Positions 54,012 through 63,946 of a stretch of DNA of 64,000 nt are shown here, piece after piece (positions within the stretch are counted from its first letter, which is position 1; each line of letters starts with the position of its first letter). This DNA comes from JAAYKT01 sp964408955 (GTDB lineage Bacteria > Bacillota > Clostridia > Lutisporales > Lutisporaceae): positions 7,329 to 71,328 of the forward strand of contig CAYPBK010000007.1 of assembly GCA_964408955.1 (NCBI GenBank), written 5' to 3'. The position numbers and the translations under genes are program-made. The notes beneath the pieces were generated by a model, which ran no database searches, was not told where the DNA came from, and was given only the letters and a program-made list of their open reading frames with translations.

Positions 54012-55649
54012 TTATTTATTAATATCTATATTCCTTAATGCTGAGGTGAGTGAAATCTGCAAACTCGGTCTTTGCTCAAAATCGCTGATATCTTTATTCA
54101 TACCAATTTGCACATATTCAAAATAACCTCCCGGGTGAATCTTGTTTAGCACTGCTTTATTTGCAGCTTTTTTAAGCAATTCTTCTCTTTTTGCATCGTC
54201 GATTGTAGCATAAGCTGTATCAATCAAGCTATCTATCTCTTTGTCTACTAAGAATGTATTGTGGGTACTGGTCTTTGCGCCTTCAGAATGATACAAGAAG
54301 CTCATTCCGTCAAGGCCGCTGGCTCCTCCCATAATAAACATCTGCGTATCCCCTGAGGCAATATCAGATGATAAGGTTGCAAACTCAGTTGTCTGGGTAG
54401 AACAATCAATACCCAAAGACTTTAGATAAGTCGCACACATATCACCAAATTTAACACGGGGATTATCATTAGATTGCACCTTTATTGTAAAGCTGAATTT
54501 TTTTCCGCCCTTTGTATAAATACCTGAGGAATCTTTCTTCCAGCCCGCTTCCTCTAATAATTGTGCTGCCTTTTCCGGATTATACTCATAGCTTTTCTTC
54601 CAGGTTTCTATATCATATCCAGGCAATTCTGGAGGTACGCCACCACCATAAGAGAATACTGCCAGTTTCGCATTTGCATCGTTGGAAAAAACATTGTCCA
54701 CTATAGCCTCAAAATCTATTGCCATAGAAATGGCTTCCCTAACTTTAATATCAGAAAAGAGCTCATTACTTGTATTAAATGCAATATATCTATACCATCC
54801 GGCATTGTTTGGTATTAATTTTAAACTATCATTGCTTGCTATTGTTTTTACATCTGTTGATAATATTTGGGGTACTATATCCACTTCATCGTTTTGTAAA
54901 GCAATAGCAGCTACAGCTTTATCAGGAATAATTTTAAAAACAACTTCATCAAGCTTTGGCTCAATATAATAATCTGTGTTTTTTACCAATACAACCTTAT
55001 TGTCTGCATCATACTCTTTAAACTTGTAAGGACCGGATCCTACAGGATATTCTTGTAAATCAAAATTTGTTTCAAATGCTTTCATAGGAAGAATTTGCAC
55101 TTTGCTTACATTTCTTAGAAACATAGCGGTTGGCTTTTTTGTAATTAATCTAATGGTATATTCATCAACTATCTCAATTTTGTCTAAATCATTCAGTAAA
55201 GCGTTTCTTGCTAATGCGCCGTTGCTTTCATCCAGATAGAATTCAAAAGAAGCCTTAACATCCTCCGCAGTAACAGGAACCTTTTCATCTTTAAACAGTT
55301 CATTCCCTGTGTGCCAATAGGATTCCTTATGAAGCTTAAACTCATAAGTATTGTCATCAATATTTGTCCAGCTTTCTGCTAAGCTGGGACCAAAAAACGG
55401 ACCGACATCATTTTGCACTAAGCTTTCATAAATATTTGATACGATATAACGGTCTCCGTCAGATGAAACCTTCCAAGGCAACAATGTCCCTACCGAATAG
55501 GGGGTACCTATCCTAAGAACTTTCTCCTGAGAAGTCTGACCCGGAGACGGATCACCGGTGTTTTTAGAGCCACCGGAAGAACATCCACTTAGCACCGCGC
55601 TAAGGGCAACCAATAGTGCCAGTAATAACCACATGCTTCTTTTTTTCAT
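54012..55649 (-). CDS. Peptide-binding lipoprotein (OppA/DppA-like)
   Basis: This 545-aa family-5 binding lipoprotein has lipobox L-S-G-C with Cys23. Typical blocks are TYEFKLHKESYWHTG, VTAEDVKASFEFYLDES and KVREAISMAIDFEAIV. I place the start at ATG 55649 because AGGAGAGG is six bases upstream and the signal peptide then begins KKRSMWLLLALL; the longer frame runs into the amidohydrolase gene. It opens the transporter part of the RpiR-controlled module and probably captures di- or oligopeptides. Confidence 0.93.
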   Translation of the reverse strand: MKKRSMWLLLALLVALSAVLSGCSSGGSKNTGDPSPGQTSQEKVLRIGTPYSVGTLLPWKVSSDGDRYIVSNIYESLVQNDVGPFFGPSLAESWTNIDDNTYEFKLHKESYWHTGNELFKDEKVPVTAEDVKASFEFYLDESNGALARNALLNDLDKIEIVDEYTIRLITKKPTAMFLRNVSKVQILPMKAFETNFDLQEYPVGSGPYKFKEYDADNKVVLVKNTDYYIEPKLDEVVFKIIPDKAVAAIALQNDEVDIVPQILSTDVKTIASNDSLKLIPNNAGWYRYIAFNTSNELFSDIKVREAISMAIDFEAIVDNVFSNDANAKLAVFSYGGGVPPELPGYDIETWKKSYEYNPEKAAQLLEEAGWKKDSSGIYTKGGKKFSFTIKVQSNDNPRVKFGDMCATYLKSLGIDCSTQTTEFATLSSDIASGDTQMFIMGGASGLDGMSFLYHSEGAKTSTHNTFLVDKEIDSLIDTAYATIDDAKREELLKKAANKAVLNKIHPGGYFEYVQIGMNKDISDFEQRPSLQISLTSALRNIDINK

Positions 55650-55698
55650 TTTTTCCTCTCCTGTTCTTTTTAAATTATTTAGTGATAGTATAAATTGT

Positions 55699-56862
55699 TT
55701 ATAGTTTGTTGTTATAGACCTCTCCATCTATCATTGTAAGGATACAGTCGGTCATATTGTGAAAAGGATGTCCGTTAAATACTGCAATATCGGCATCCTT
55801 GCCTTTTTCTATGGAGCCTATTCTATCATCAAGCTTTAAAACCTCAGCAGCATTTATAGTGACACTTTTAAAAGCAGTATCTTCTGACAGACCATTTTTT
55901 ATAACGACGCCTATTTCCATGGGAAGCCACTGAGTCTCGACGGCGCCATCTGCCGTCAAGCATAGCTTGACACCGGCACGCTCAAGTATTGCCGGAGTGT
56001 CCTGCCTTAAGCCCCATACCTCCCTTTTTAGATATGGCAGCAGCAACGGTCCCACAACACAAGTAACCCCTTCGTCATGCAATACATTTGCTATTTTATA
56101 TCCTTCTGTAGCATGCTCAATAACATAATCCAGATTAAATTCCTTTGCTATTCTGATAGCGGTAATAATGTCATCAGACCTATGGCAATGTATTCTGCAT
56201 CTTTGCTCTCCCTTTATAACTTTTATTAAAGAATGAAGTTTAAAATCAAATTCCGGCATTTCCTGATCTCCATTTTTACATTTGCTCAGTTTATCCGAAT
56301 ATATTTTTGCTTTAAAAAGTGTTTCTCTAAGCAATGCTGCCACTCCCATCCTTGTTACAGGCATTTTATCCTTTAATCCATAAAATCTTTTGGGGTTTTC
56401 TCCAAGTGCTATTTTCATCTGTTCACTGCCCGGAATGGCCATAATATCAGCGGTTGTTCCCCTTAGCTTAATGCTCACTCCTATACCGGCTATAACGTTT
56501 CCCGAGCCAGGACCTGTATAACATGTAGTAAAGCCCGCATTCCTAGCCATCACAATTGCTTCATCGAAAGGATTAAGAGCATCAATAGCTCTGATATGTG
56601 GAGTAATCGGATCAGAAGATTCATTGCCGTCTTTGACTCCGGGGTTGGTGCAAAACGCTTCGAAGGTTGATAAATGGGTATGACAATCAATAAAACCGGG
56701 AGTAATCCACTTTCCTTTTACATCGATTATCTCCGAGCCCTCCGGAATTGATATATCGCTACCAACATCAATAATTTTATCTTTTTCCACTAAAACTGTC
56801 CCTTTTTCAAAAATAGGACCGGTTACTGTAATTACTTTGCCATTAGTTATGGCTTTCACCAT
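55699..56862 (-). CDS. Metal-dependent amidohydrolase (imidazolonepropionase-like family)
   Basis: This 387-aa amidohydrolase has the metal motif FIDCHTHLS near residue 60, a central glycine-rich GPGSGNVIAGIG, the metal histidines in RIHCHRSDD and VIEHATEGY, and the catalytic Asp in LTADGAVE. It belongs to the large group that includes imidazolonepropionase and Xaa-Pro/Xaa-Arg dipeptidases of the Sgx type. Its place in a dipeptide module suggests a peptidase or a cyclic-amide hydrolase. The start ATG 56862 has GGAGG seven bases upstream. It is the first gene after the regulated promoter region. Confidence 0.87.
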   Translation of the reverse strand: MVKAITNGKVITVTGPIFEKGTVLVEKDKIIDVGSDISIPEGSEIIDVKGKWITPGFIDCHTHLSTFEAFCTNPGVKDGNESSDPITPHIRAIDALNPFDEAIVMARNAGFTTCYTGPGSGNVIAGIGVSIKLRGTTADIMAIPGSEQMKIALGENPKRFYGLKDKMPVTRMGVAALLRETLFKAKIYSDKLSKCKNGDQEMPEFDFKLHSLIKVIKGEQRCRIHCHRSDDIITAIRIAKEFNLDYVIEHATEGYKIANVLHDEGVTCVVGPLLLPYLKREVWGLRQDTPAILERAGVKLCLTADGAVETQWLPMEIGVVIKNGLSEDTAFKSVTINAAEVLKLDDRIGSIEKGKDADIAVFNGHPFHNMTDCILTMIDGEVYNNKL

Positions 56863-56888
56863 GCTCACTCCTCCCCGCTATTTTATTT

Positions 56889-57062
56889 AGTGTTTACTTT
56901 ACAAACCTGACATTTTTGTATTATAATTTACAATGTGTAATCTACATAATTTGTGGCTTTCAATAGAAATTAATCTATTTTTTGGTAAGTGTTTACTTTA
57001 CAAAGTCGCTATATTTGTATTATAATAACACAAATATGATACAAAAGTAAAGTGTTTACTTT
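56889..57062. promoter_or_regulatory. Divergent control region with three operator copies
   Basis: Three copies of GTGTTTACTTTA occur (about 56890, 56989 and 57052). The third is part of the 19-bp palindrome AAAGTAAAGTGTTTACTTT (57044-57062). Copies one and two are each followed by a plus-strand promoter with TTACAA, 17 bp, TATAAT, as if a promoter-operator unit had been duplicated. They lie between the amidohydrolase gene and the RpiR gene. Confidence 0.78.
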
Positions 57063-57095
57063 ATATAAATATTTATTTCGTTAGGAGAAAATATA

Positions 57096-57929
57096 ATGAA
57101 TATTATTATGGAAATAAATAATAAATATGAAAAGCTAACTAAAAAGCAAAAAGTAATTGCAGATTATCTACTGGAAAACCCCGAGGATATTTGCTACATT
57201 ACGCTTGCCGAGCTAAGCGAAAAAACCCTATCCTCAGAGCTTACAATACTTCGATTTTGTTATAAATTTGGCTTTAAAGGTTTTACTGATTTAAAAGATG
57301 CGTTTCGCTCTTATACACAAAATTTAATAAAGAGATTATCATCATCAGATTATTTTGTACCGGATACGACCGTTATTGACGAAATGGGTAAAGTAAATTT
57401 ATTAAAGCATATTTGTCAGGAAGAGTATACTAATTGTAAAGACTTTTTCAGCACTATTGACTTGCTTTCAATTATAAACGCTGCAATTACCATAAAAAAT
57501 AGTGAAACAGTGTATATATGTGGTCACGATGTTTCCAAAATAATTTCTGACTTTTTTGAATTTCGTTTAAAAGTGTTAGGAATAAATGCAATATCTCTTG
57601 ATTTGTCTGACATGGACGGGGTGCAAAATATGCTTTCGAGAATTAATAAAAATGATTCAGTTATATTGATCGCATTTCCAAAATATTATCATGGCATTTC
57701 TAATATTGCTAAATATATTGCATATAGAGAAGTTGATATAATCACTATTACAGATAATCTATCCTCACCACCTGTGCAATATAGCAAACAAATATTTATC
57801 TGTAATACATCAACCAAAGTTTTTTATAACTCTTTGACTTTACCGATGACCCTTGCTAATCTCATACTTTCTTATATTGTAATAGAAATTGGGTCAAGCT
57901 ATGAAAACCTTGAAATTCGTGAGAACTAG
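57096..57929 (+). CDS. MurR/RpiR-family regulator
   Basis: This 277-aa regulator has an N-terminal HTH_6 domain (YEKLTKKQKVIADYLLENPE, then LAELSEKTLSSELTILRFCY) and a C-terminal SIS domain (about 110-260, with VYICGHDVSK and DSVILIAFPKYYHG). SIS domains usually bind phosphorylated sugars, so its role beside peptide genes is a little unusual. It is transcribed divergently from the amidohydrolase-opp-iadA operon and faces the triple operator region, so it is the probable controller of both. Confidence 0.92.
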   Translation: MNIIMEINNKYEKLTKKQKVIADYLLENPEDICYITLAELSEKTLSSELTILRFCYKFGFKGFTDLKDAFRSYTQNLIKRLSSSDYFVPDTTVIDEMGKVNLLKHICQEEYTNCKDFFSTIDLLSIINAAITIKNSETVYICGHDVSKIISDFFEFRLKVLGINAISLDLSDMDGVQNMLSRINKNDSVILIAFPKYYHGISNIAKYIAYREVDIITITDNLSSPPVQYSKQIFICNTSTKVFYNSLTLPMTLANLILSYIVIEIGSSYENLEIREN

Positions 57930-57994
57930 AAAAACTAAAAAGCGAAGCAGAAATTAGCGATAATACTACTTCTCCCCCGTTGCTGCTGCTTCGC
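57930..57994 (-). terminator. Terminator overlapping the end of the dehydratase gene
   Basis: GCGAAGCAG/CTGCTTCGC (57942-57950 and 57986-57994) pair around a 35-nt loop. On the minus strand TTTTTAGTTTTT follows. The left part of the stem is inside the CapD-type coding end. Confidence 0.7.
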
Positions 57995-59816
57995 CGTTTT
58001 CATCATATGTACTGACTATGCTTTTCATGCATTGCTTCAGAGCTTTCTTGTCGTTTAAAGAGTTTTGCAACGCTCTAATGCCAAGCATTACTTCATTGAA
58101 GCTCAAATCCAAAGGCTTACCTACAAATATGTTTTCATGAGCTGTTGATTTTATTCCTTCCTCTGCCAGAAGAAGCTCCTCGTATAGCTTTTCTCCCGGT
58201 CTTAGTCCCACGAATTCTATCCTAATATCCTCATCGGGCTCAAAGCCGGAAAGTCTTATCAAATCCCTAGCCAAATCCACTATCTTTACAGACTGACCCA
58301 TATCCAGGATAAAAATTTCTCCGCCTTTCGCCATGGCCCCCGCTTGAATCACTAGCTGCGCTGCCTCCGGTATAGTCATAAAATATCTTGTTATTTCAGG
58401 ATGAGTTACCGTTACAGGTCCGCCTTGGGCTATTTGCTTTCTAAAAAGCGGGATTACACTCCCGTTACTGCCAAGGACATTGCCAAATCTTACTGCTACA
58501 AATTCCGTTTTGCTTTTCCTGTTCATAGTCTGGACTATCATTTCAGCCAGCCTCTTAGTAGCACCCATTATATTTGTTGGGTTTACGGCTTTATCCGTAG
58601 ATATCAGGACAAACTTTTTTACATTATATTCATCGGCTGCTTGTACAACATTTAAAGTCCCGAATACATTATTTTTTACAGCCTCAGTTGGATTCAATTC
58701 CATCAAAGGCACATGCTTATGAGCCGCAGCATGAAATACCACACTGGGTTTATATTGGGCAAACACTTGCCTCAGTCTTTCCTTGTCCCTCACAGAGCCT
58801 ATCAATACCTGGATATCTATATTTAACTTATATTTGTTTCTAAGCTCATTTTCTAATTCATAGACATTGTTTTCATATATATCAAATATAATTAGCTTTC
58901 TAGGTCTGAATTTCAATAGCTGCCGACATAACTCCGAGCCGATGGAGCCGCCGCCTCCGGTAACAAGTATCGTTTCATGCTTAATATATCCCGCTATTTC
59001 CTCCGTATGTAGCTTTACTTCGTCTCGCCCCAAAAGGTCCTCAATATTGACATCCCTTATTTTCTTTAGACTTACTTTTTCATCAATTATCTCATATACA
59101 CCGGGAAGTATTTTTAACTTGCATTTAGTGCTTTTGCATATATCAACTATTTTTCTTAGTTCCGATTTTGGAATAGAGGGTAACGCGATTATTATTTCCT
59201 CAACATTTTTATTAGCTACCGCTGTTTTAATCCTATCTCTGCCGCCTACAACAGTCACTCCGTGTATTTTGGATTTGTGCTTTGTTTTATCATCGTCTAT
59301 TACCGCCACAGGGATGCTGTTTAGCTCCCCATGCTTTTGCATCTCCTTTATCACCATGGAACCGGCTTCCCCGGCACCTATGATCATTACCCGGGTCATG
59401 CTGGCAGTATCATTTTTTACATAGCTGTTCAACCGTCGGAGAATTCTAAAGCTCAGCCGACTCCCGCCTATAAAAATAAAGGTTATAAACCAAGCCATAA
59501 GATATACTGATCTGGGAAGCCTGACATGAAAATATTGCCCGTAAAAATAGCATAAAATACTCTCAGCCGCCGTAGCAAAAAATACCTGTATAAGCTCGTC
59601 TATTCCTGCGTAGCTCCATAGGCTTTTATAAAGACCCAGTACTCCATAGACAGCAATCTTTATTATTGTGATTATCAAAAAAGTTTCTTTAAATATTATT
59701 AAATACTGAGGCATTATTTTGCCGTCAAATCTCAGCAGCAATGCTATGTAAAGAGCAAGATTAACGAGAATTACATCCGTTAATATCAATATTGTTTTAC
59801 GGGTATAAGCTTTCAT
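57966..59816 (-). CDS. Membrane nucleotide-sugar 4,6-dehydratase (CapD/WbpM/PglF family)
   Basis: This 616-aa protein has about four N-terminal membrane segments (first 125 residues), a CoA-binding-like Rossmann domain (MIIGAGEAGSMVIKEM) and an SDR domain with VTGGGGSIGSELCRQL. The active site has the family triad in STDKAVNPTNIMGATKR, with Met replacing the usual Tyr. It converts UDP-GlcNAc (or a similar sugar nucleotide) to a 4-keto-6-deoxy sugar for surface polysaccharide. The start ATG 59816 follows GGAGGT. A decayed fragment of a related gene lies at 48590-48712. Confidence 0.94.
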   Translation of the reverse strand: MKAYTRKTILILTDVILVNLALYIALLLRFDGKIMPQYLIIFKETFLIITIIKIAVYGVLGLYKSLWSYAGIDELIQVFFATAAESILCYFYGQYFHVRLPRSVYLMAWFITFIFIGGSRLSFRILRRLNSYVKNDTASMTRVMIIGAGEAGSMVIKEMQKHGELNSIPVAVIDDDKTKHKSKIHGVTVVGGRDRIKTAVANKNVEEIIIALPSIPKSELRKIVDICKSTKCKLKILPGVYEIIDEKVSLKKIRDVNIEDLLGRDEVKLHTEEIAGYIKHETILVTGGGGSIGSELCRQLLKFRPRKLIIFDIYENNVYELENELRNKYKLNIDIQVLIGSVRDKERLRQVFAQYKPSVVFHAAAHKHVPLMELNPTEAVKNNVFGTLNVVQAADEYNVKKFVLISTDKAVNPTNIMGATKRLAEMIVQTMNRKSKTEFVAVRFGNVLGSNGSVIPLFRKQIAQGGPVTVTHPEITRYFMTIPEAAQLVIQAGAMAKGGEIFILDMGQSVKIVDLARDLIRLSGFEPDEDIRIEFVGLRPGEKLYEELLLAEEGIKSTAHENIFVGKPLDLSFNEVMLGIRALQNSLNDKKALKQCMKSIVSTYDENGEAAATGEK

Positions 59817-59861
59817 CGGATACCTCCGGTTTATATTAATTTGCCGGGTTTTTTTACTTTG

Positions 59862-61145
59862 TTATTGTACTATTGTTTGTTTCCCGCTCGATTTCCAGTA
59901 CTCAGTGAAAAAGGCGAGGAAAACGCCAATCATCAAACCCAGTACTGCCGCTATAGCAACATTAAGCTTTTTATTAGGTCCTACGGGGTTTAGAGGTTCA
60001 ACTGCCGGTGAGACAATTATTATGCTTGCTTCTCCAATATCTGAGGATTTTAAAATTCTCGTTTCCTCATACTTTTTGAAAAAAGATTCATAGGTTGATT
60101 GTGCAAAGCTAACCTTTTGCTTTATTATATTATCCTCATATTGCTTATCTGCCAGCTTTGCCTGCAACTCTTCCAATTCTTCGCTTATTTCATTTATTGC
60201 CTTTTCCTTTGCTGCTTTTTCTGTTTTAAGAGACGTTTGTTGTGCTTCTTCTAAGATTATGGTGCTCTTTAAAAGCTGATATACCTCATTCTTTTCTTCT
60301 GACTCCACTGTAATATTGGATAATGCATCTATCCCGCCGCTTAGCTTTTCCTTTGCTATGTCGGATATTAAGGTATCATCCAAAATTGATTTTTTAAGTA
60401 TTATTTTATCATTTAACTCATCTAATGCTTTTTTATTTGAAGCCAAGGATGCTATAACCTTTTTAAGCTCTACTTCCAAAGTAATTAGCCCTGCTTTATA
60501 TTCTGTTATTAAGCTTGTTTTAGATGCTATCTCATTCTTTAACTCGTCTATCCCTTGAGGCTGAGATAAATATTCCTTGTATTCAACAAGAACCTCATCC
60601 AACTTCTCTTTCTCTATCTCCATCTGGGTTTTTACATAATTAGAGGATTTCTCCGCTTGGGTTTTAGCCAGCTCCGATATATGTACAGTAAATCTCTTAG
60701 CCAATGTATTTGCAATACTTGTAGCAAGGAGCCTATCCTTATTTTGTATCGTTATAGTTATAAGATTTGTGTCCTTAATAGTGCTCAACTCTATCATATT
60801 CTTAAGCGCTACTCTGTTTACTTCTCTATCTGCCAAATTTAATTCATAAATCACTTGATCCAGTATTTGAGGGTTTCTTATCTGTTCTTTATAGGCTTCT
60901 ATAGACATTTGAGGATATTTAGATATATTGTCTAACAAGTCATCAATGCCTTTTGCTTCAGTAGAGCTTGTTGTTTTTACATTCATACCTGATGCCATAA
61001 GTATGGTTTTAGCTTGATAAACCGGATCCAGTACAAAGAAGCTGAAAACTCCGGCCGCTATTATTGCTATTGTTGTTATTGCGATGATTAATATTTTTTT
61101 CTTAAGTAATATTTCGATTAGTTCTCGTAAGCTTATTTCTTCCAA
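59862..61145 (-). CDS. Wzz/CpsC-type polysaccharide chain-length protein
   Basis: This 427-aa protein has two membrane segments, near residues 17-37 and at the C-terminus (LNVAIAAVLGLMIGVFLAFF), with a long coiled coil between (rich in Lys/Glu, about 150-350). The opening SLRELIEILLKKKILIIAIT is typical of Wzz/CapA-like exopolysaccharide co-polymerases. No tyrosine-kinase domain is fused. The start is TTG at 61145 after AAAGGAAG. It sits between the dehydratase and the ligase-like gene. Confidence 0.9.
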   Translation of the reverse strand: MEEISLRELIEILLKKKILIIAITTIAIIAAGVFSFFVLDPVYQAKTILMASGMNVKTTSSTEAKGIDDLLDNISKYPQMSIEAYKEQIRNPQILDQVIYELNLADREVNRVALKNMIELSTIKDTNLITITIQNKDRLLATSIANTLAKRFTVHISELAKTQAEKSSNYVKTQMEIEKEKLDEVLVEYKEYLSQPQGIDELKNEIASKTSLITEYKAGLITLEVELKKVIASLASNKKALDELNDKIILKKSILDDTLISDIAKEKLSGGIDALSNITVESEEKNEVYQLLKSTIILEEAQQTSLKTEKAAKEKAINEISEELEELQAKLADKQYEDNIIKQKVSFAQSTYESFFKKYEETRILKSSDIGEASIIIVSPAVEPLNPVGPNKKLNVAIAAVLGLMIGVFLAFFTEYWKSSGKQTIVQ

Positions 61146-61250
61146 TTAATACACTTCCTTTACTATTGGTGTTAGCTGTTTGCTACCGGCATTTTCCGGT
61201 CCTTTACGTTTATAGCTGTTAAATAAATTATTACTATTCATACATGTTTA

Positions 61251-63857
61251 TTAGTCGTTTCCATTCTCCTCACTCAAATCCTCTTTTATCATATCTAAAG
61301 TGTTTTGAATGGCTTCAACTTTTTTTGGATAATCTCCTTTAAGCTTTATAGGCTTATCCACCATTTCATTAACCTTCTCTAGTTGCCCCACTGCTTCCAA
61401 CGCTTTTTCCAGAAATGGAACAGATTCCTCCACCTTTTCATTTTCTAAGTAGTATTTAGCTATTTGATAGTTTACATCTATTTTCATATCGTAGGAGGAT
61501 AGCACCATTGGCTCCTGGACCAATTTCGCATCCGCCAGTGAAGCTGCTTCATCTAGTTTGCCGATGGCAAGAAGCATACTGCACATAATAGAAGTATATT
61601 GGTTATTATATGGCTCGTTTTTCTTTATCATGTCTATTTGCTCCATAAAGGAGTCATAGTATTTCTTGTCCTTCGTTTTTCTAAGCTCATTATTCATTAT
61701 TTGAGCCAGATCACTCCTGTAAGCGGAATTATATCTATCCAGCTTTATTGCTTTGTTATAAAGGCTGATAGCATTCTCCATATCCTTGCCTTCCTTGGCA
61801 ATTCCAGCTGCTTTATACCCGGTTTTTATTCCATAATACATCGTAGAAGATTGTACCACAATAGCCGCTGACAGTATAAGAAGGAGTATTTTTGAATAAC
61901 TAAATACAGGTTTTTCAAACTTCTTAATACCCTCATGACCGGACAATACTCCTATAAGCATCCATAGAATATACCCGACAGCTACCAGAGACAAATTAAA
62001 ATCTATTGCCGAATGCAAGAATAATAACAGAACTGCTAAGTATATGTAAGTATAGGGGGATTTATCCTTGATACTTATAAACGCACCCCATGCAATGCTT
62101 AACAAAACTATTCCGAGGGCTACCAAACCTAGTATACCCGTCTCTAGTGCGTATTGAACATAGAAATTATGAACTTCCGTAGTGTTATAAGGCTGGGACT
62201 GATATTGACGATATAGATTCTTCCATGCGCCGCCTCCCGCCCCTGTTATGGGATAATCCTTTAGAATTTTCAGTCCATCCTTCATAAACAGCATTCTGGA
62301 GGATGAGCTGCTTGTCTCAAGGTTAAAATCCTTAAACCTGTTGGCAATGGTCTCAGGTATATATTTAAACTTATCTATTTTCTTAATAACGTCACCATTG
62401 CTATCCTTTACCTGTATATCCTTATATACTGTATAGCTGTCTGTTTCATAGTTATAGAGTAAAAATATAACTTTGTTTGTGTCCTCTAAAGTTGTGAAGT
62501 CAAAGCTTTTATTTACAAACTCCTCCCCTATAGGTTCAAAAACCTTTAAAAGCTCCGTGTGCACGTTATCCTTATCATAGCTTCTGATAATAATTCCGTA
62601 GCTATGAGGGTTTTCCAAGGATGATTTGACATTGAATTCTACATTATAGTCACTGTTAGGCTCTATTATTTTATCCACTGTTATGGATTTATTCTTCCAA
62701 GACTTCTCTTCACCTACGTCATGCTTTATTTCATATTCTACAATCTCCCTAACGGAAAAAAGAAAAGTAAAAGCACCGACAAAGACTGCCAATAAAGCTA
62801 TCAAAGCTATATTCACTTTTATATCAGTGATGTTTATTTTGATTTTATTCCTTATAGCAAATATGAACTTTGTGAGGACTATAGAAGCTATAAGCCCTAA
62901 AAAGTAATATTTGCCTATGGTCTTAAGCTCCTCTGCTCCTAAAGTGTAGAATTTATATATCAGCATAATGCTTGAAATCCCTGTGATGAAAAAACTTAGT
63001 AATAGCTTCAGCTTTGATTTCCCGTTTACAAGCAGGAAATTAAGGGCAAGAACTCCTCCCAGTACCAAATAACCCCCACGGGAAAGTGTAAATATAAATG
63101 TAGGTATGAGGGAAGTAAGCGCACCCTGATATGCAGCTTTCAATTTAGTATCATCCGTATCAATAAATTTATTGAGGGCAAGAATTATCCCCACACCTAA
63201 TACCGAGGCTGTGGTATTGGGGTATTGGTATAACCCAAAAAGCCTTTTACCTTCGAATATGCCATGTAGACTGACAACCTCCATCAGATGAAGGAAAAAA
63301 GTAAAGGATAATAAAAATGTAGAAGCTATAATAGTATTTATTATAATATCTTTATTCTTAGTATCTGATTTAACAAGGCTGCCGGTTATTTTATATATCA
63401 AAAAATAACTGGAATATATAAGTATCCCATCAAAGGCATCCTTTGCATTGGCAGCAAAGAAGAAAGATATGATATATGCCACAGGTATAGCCAAAACGGC
63501 AAAGTCTAAATATGTATTAATTAATATCTCTTCTCTATCCCAGAGCCTGTACAATATGTAAGCCGTAAAAATAGCTGAAATAGCTATTATTGCAGGAAGA
63601 TAATTTTCTCGAAAAAATAAACCCCGATAAAAAGGAACTACAAGCATAAAAGCTGAAATCAGTATAAGAAAAACAATATTAATTGTTTTGTTATCATAGC
63701 TTTGGTTTATCCTATCGGGCTTTTTAATGATGCTTTTCTTTGCTTTTATAGACCTTTGTGATTTTTTTGCTTCAATATCAAGGGTAGCCGCATTTGCTCG
63801 TGCTTCCTTTGAACTTCTTTTCGTTGAATCCCCTTTGGTCCTTGTTGATCTTGCCAT
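61251..63857 (-). CDS. O-antigen ligase/polymerase-family membrane protein with TPR tail
   Basis: This 868-aa protein has a basic N-terminus, many membrane segments (about residues 50-410 and 560-690), a central soluble beta-rich loop and the Wzy_C/ligase region DYPITGAGGGAWKNLYRQYQ with VHNFYVQYALETGILGL, including the conserved His. The C-terminal part is soluble and TPR-like (AISLYNKAIKLDRYNSAYRS). It probably polymerises or attaches surface polysaccharide. The start ATG 63857 has AAGGAG nine bases upstream; an ATG six codons earlier lacks one. Confidence 0.88.
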   Translation of the reverse strand: MARSTRTKGDSTKRSSKEARANAATLDIEAKKSQRSIKAKKSIIKKPDRINQSYDNKTINIVFLILISAFMLVVPFYRGLFFRENYLPAIIAISAIFTAYILYRLWDREEILINTYLDFAVLAIPVAYIISFFFAANAKDAFDGILIYSSYFLIYKITGSLVKSDTKNKDIIINTIIASTFLLSFTFFLHLMEVVSLHGIFEGKRLFGLYQYPNTTASVLGVGIILALNKFIDTDDTKLKAAYQGALTSLIPTFIFTLSRGGYLVLGGVLALNFLLVNGKSKLKLLLSFFITGISSIMLIYKFYTLGAEELKTIGKYYFLGLIASIVLTKFIFAIRNKIKINITDIKVNIALIALLAVFVGAFTFLFSVREIVEYEIKHDVGEEKSWKNKSITVDKIIEPNSDYNVEFNVKSSLENPHSYGIIIRSYDKDNVHTELLKVFEPIGEEFVNKSFDFTTLEDTNKVIFLLYNYETDSYTVYKDIQVKDSNGDVIKKIDKFKYIPETIANRFKDFNLETSSSSSRMLFMKDGLKILKDYPITGAGGGAWKNLYRQYQSQPYNTTEVHNFYVQYALETGILGLVALGIVLLSIAWGAFISIKDKSPYTYIYLAVLLLFLHSAIDFNLSLVAVGYILWMLIGVLSGHEGIKKFEKPVFSYSKILLLILSAAIVVQSSTMYYGIKTGYKAAGIAKEGKDMENAISLYNKAIKLDRYNSAYRSDLAQIMNNELRKTKDKKYYDSFMEQIDMIKKNEPYNNQYTSIMCSMLLAIGKLDEAASLADAKLVQEPMVLSSYDMKIDVNYQIAKYYLENEKVEESVPFLEKALEAVGQLEKVNEMVDKPIKLKGDYPKKVEAIQNTLDMIKEDLSEENGND

Positions 63858-63946
63858 TTGCTGCACTCCTTGCATAAATTTGATTACATTTATTATAATA
63901 AACTATTTAGCTTGATTTTACAATTAAAATGGGAGGAAATGTAGGG

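Noticed and set aside
58867..59424. A 185-aa plus-strand gene inside the dehydratase gene
   Set aside because: It is a shadow of a strongly supported gene on the other strand, with no ribosome site.
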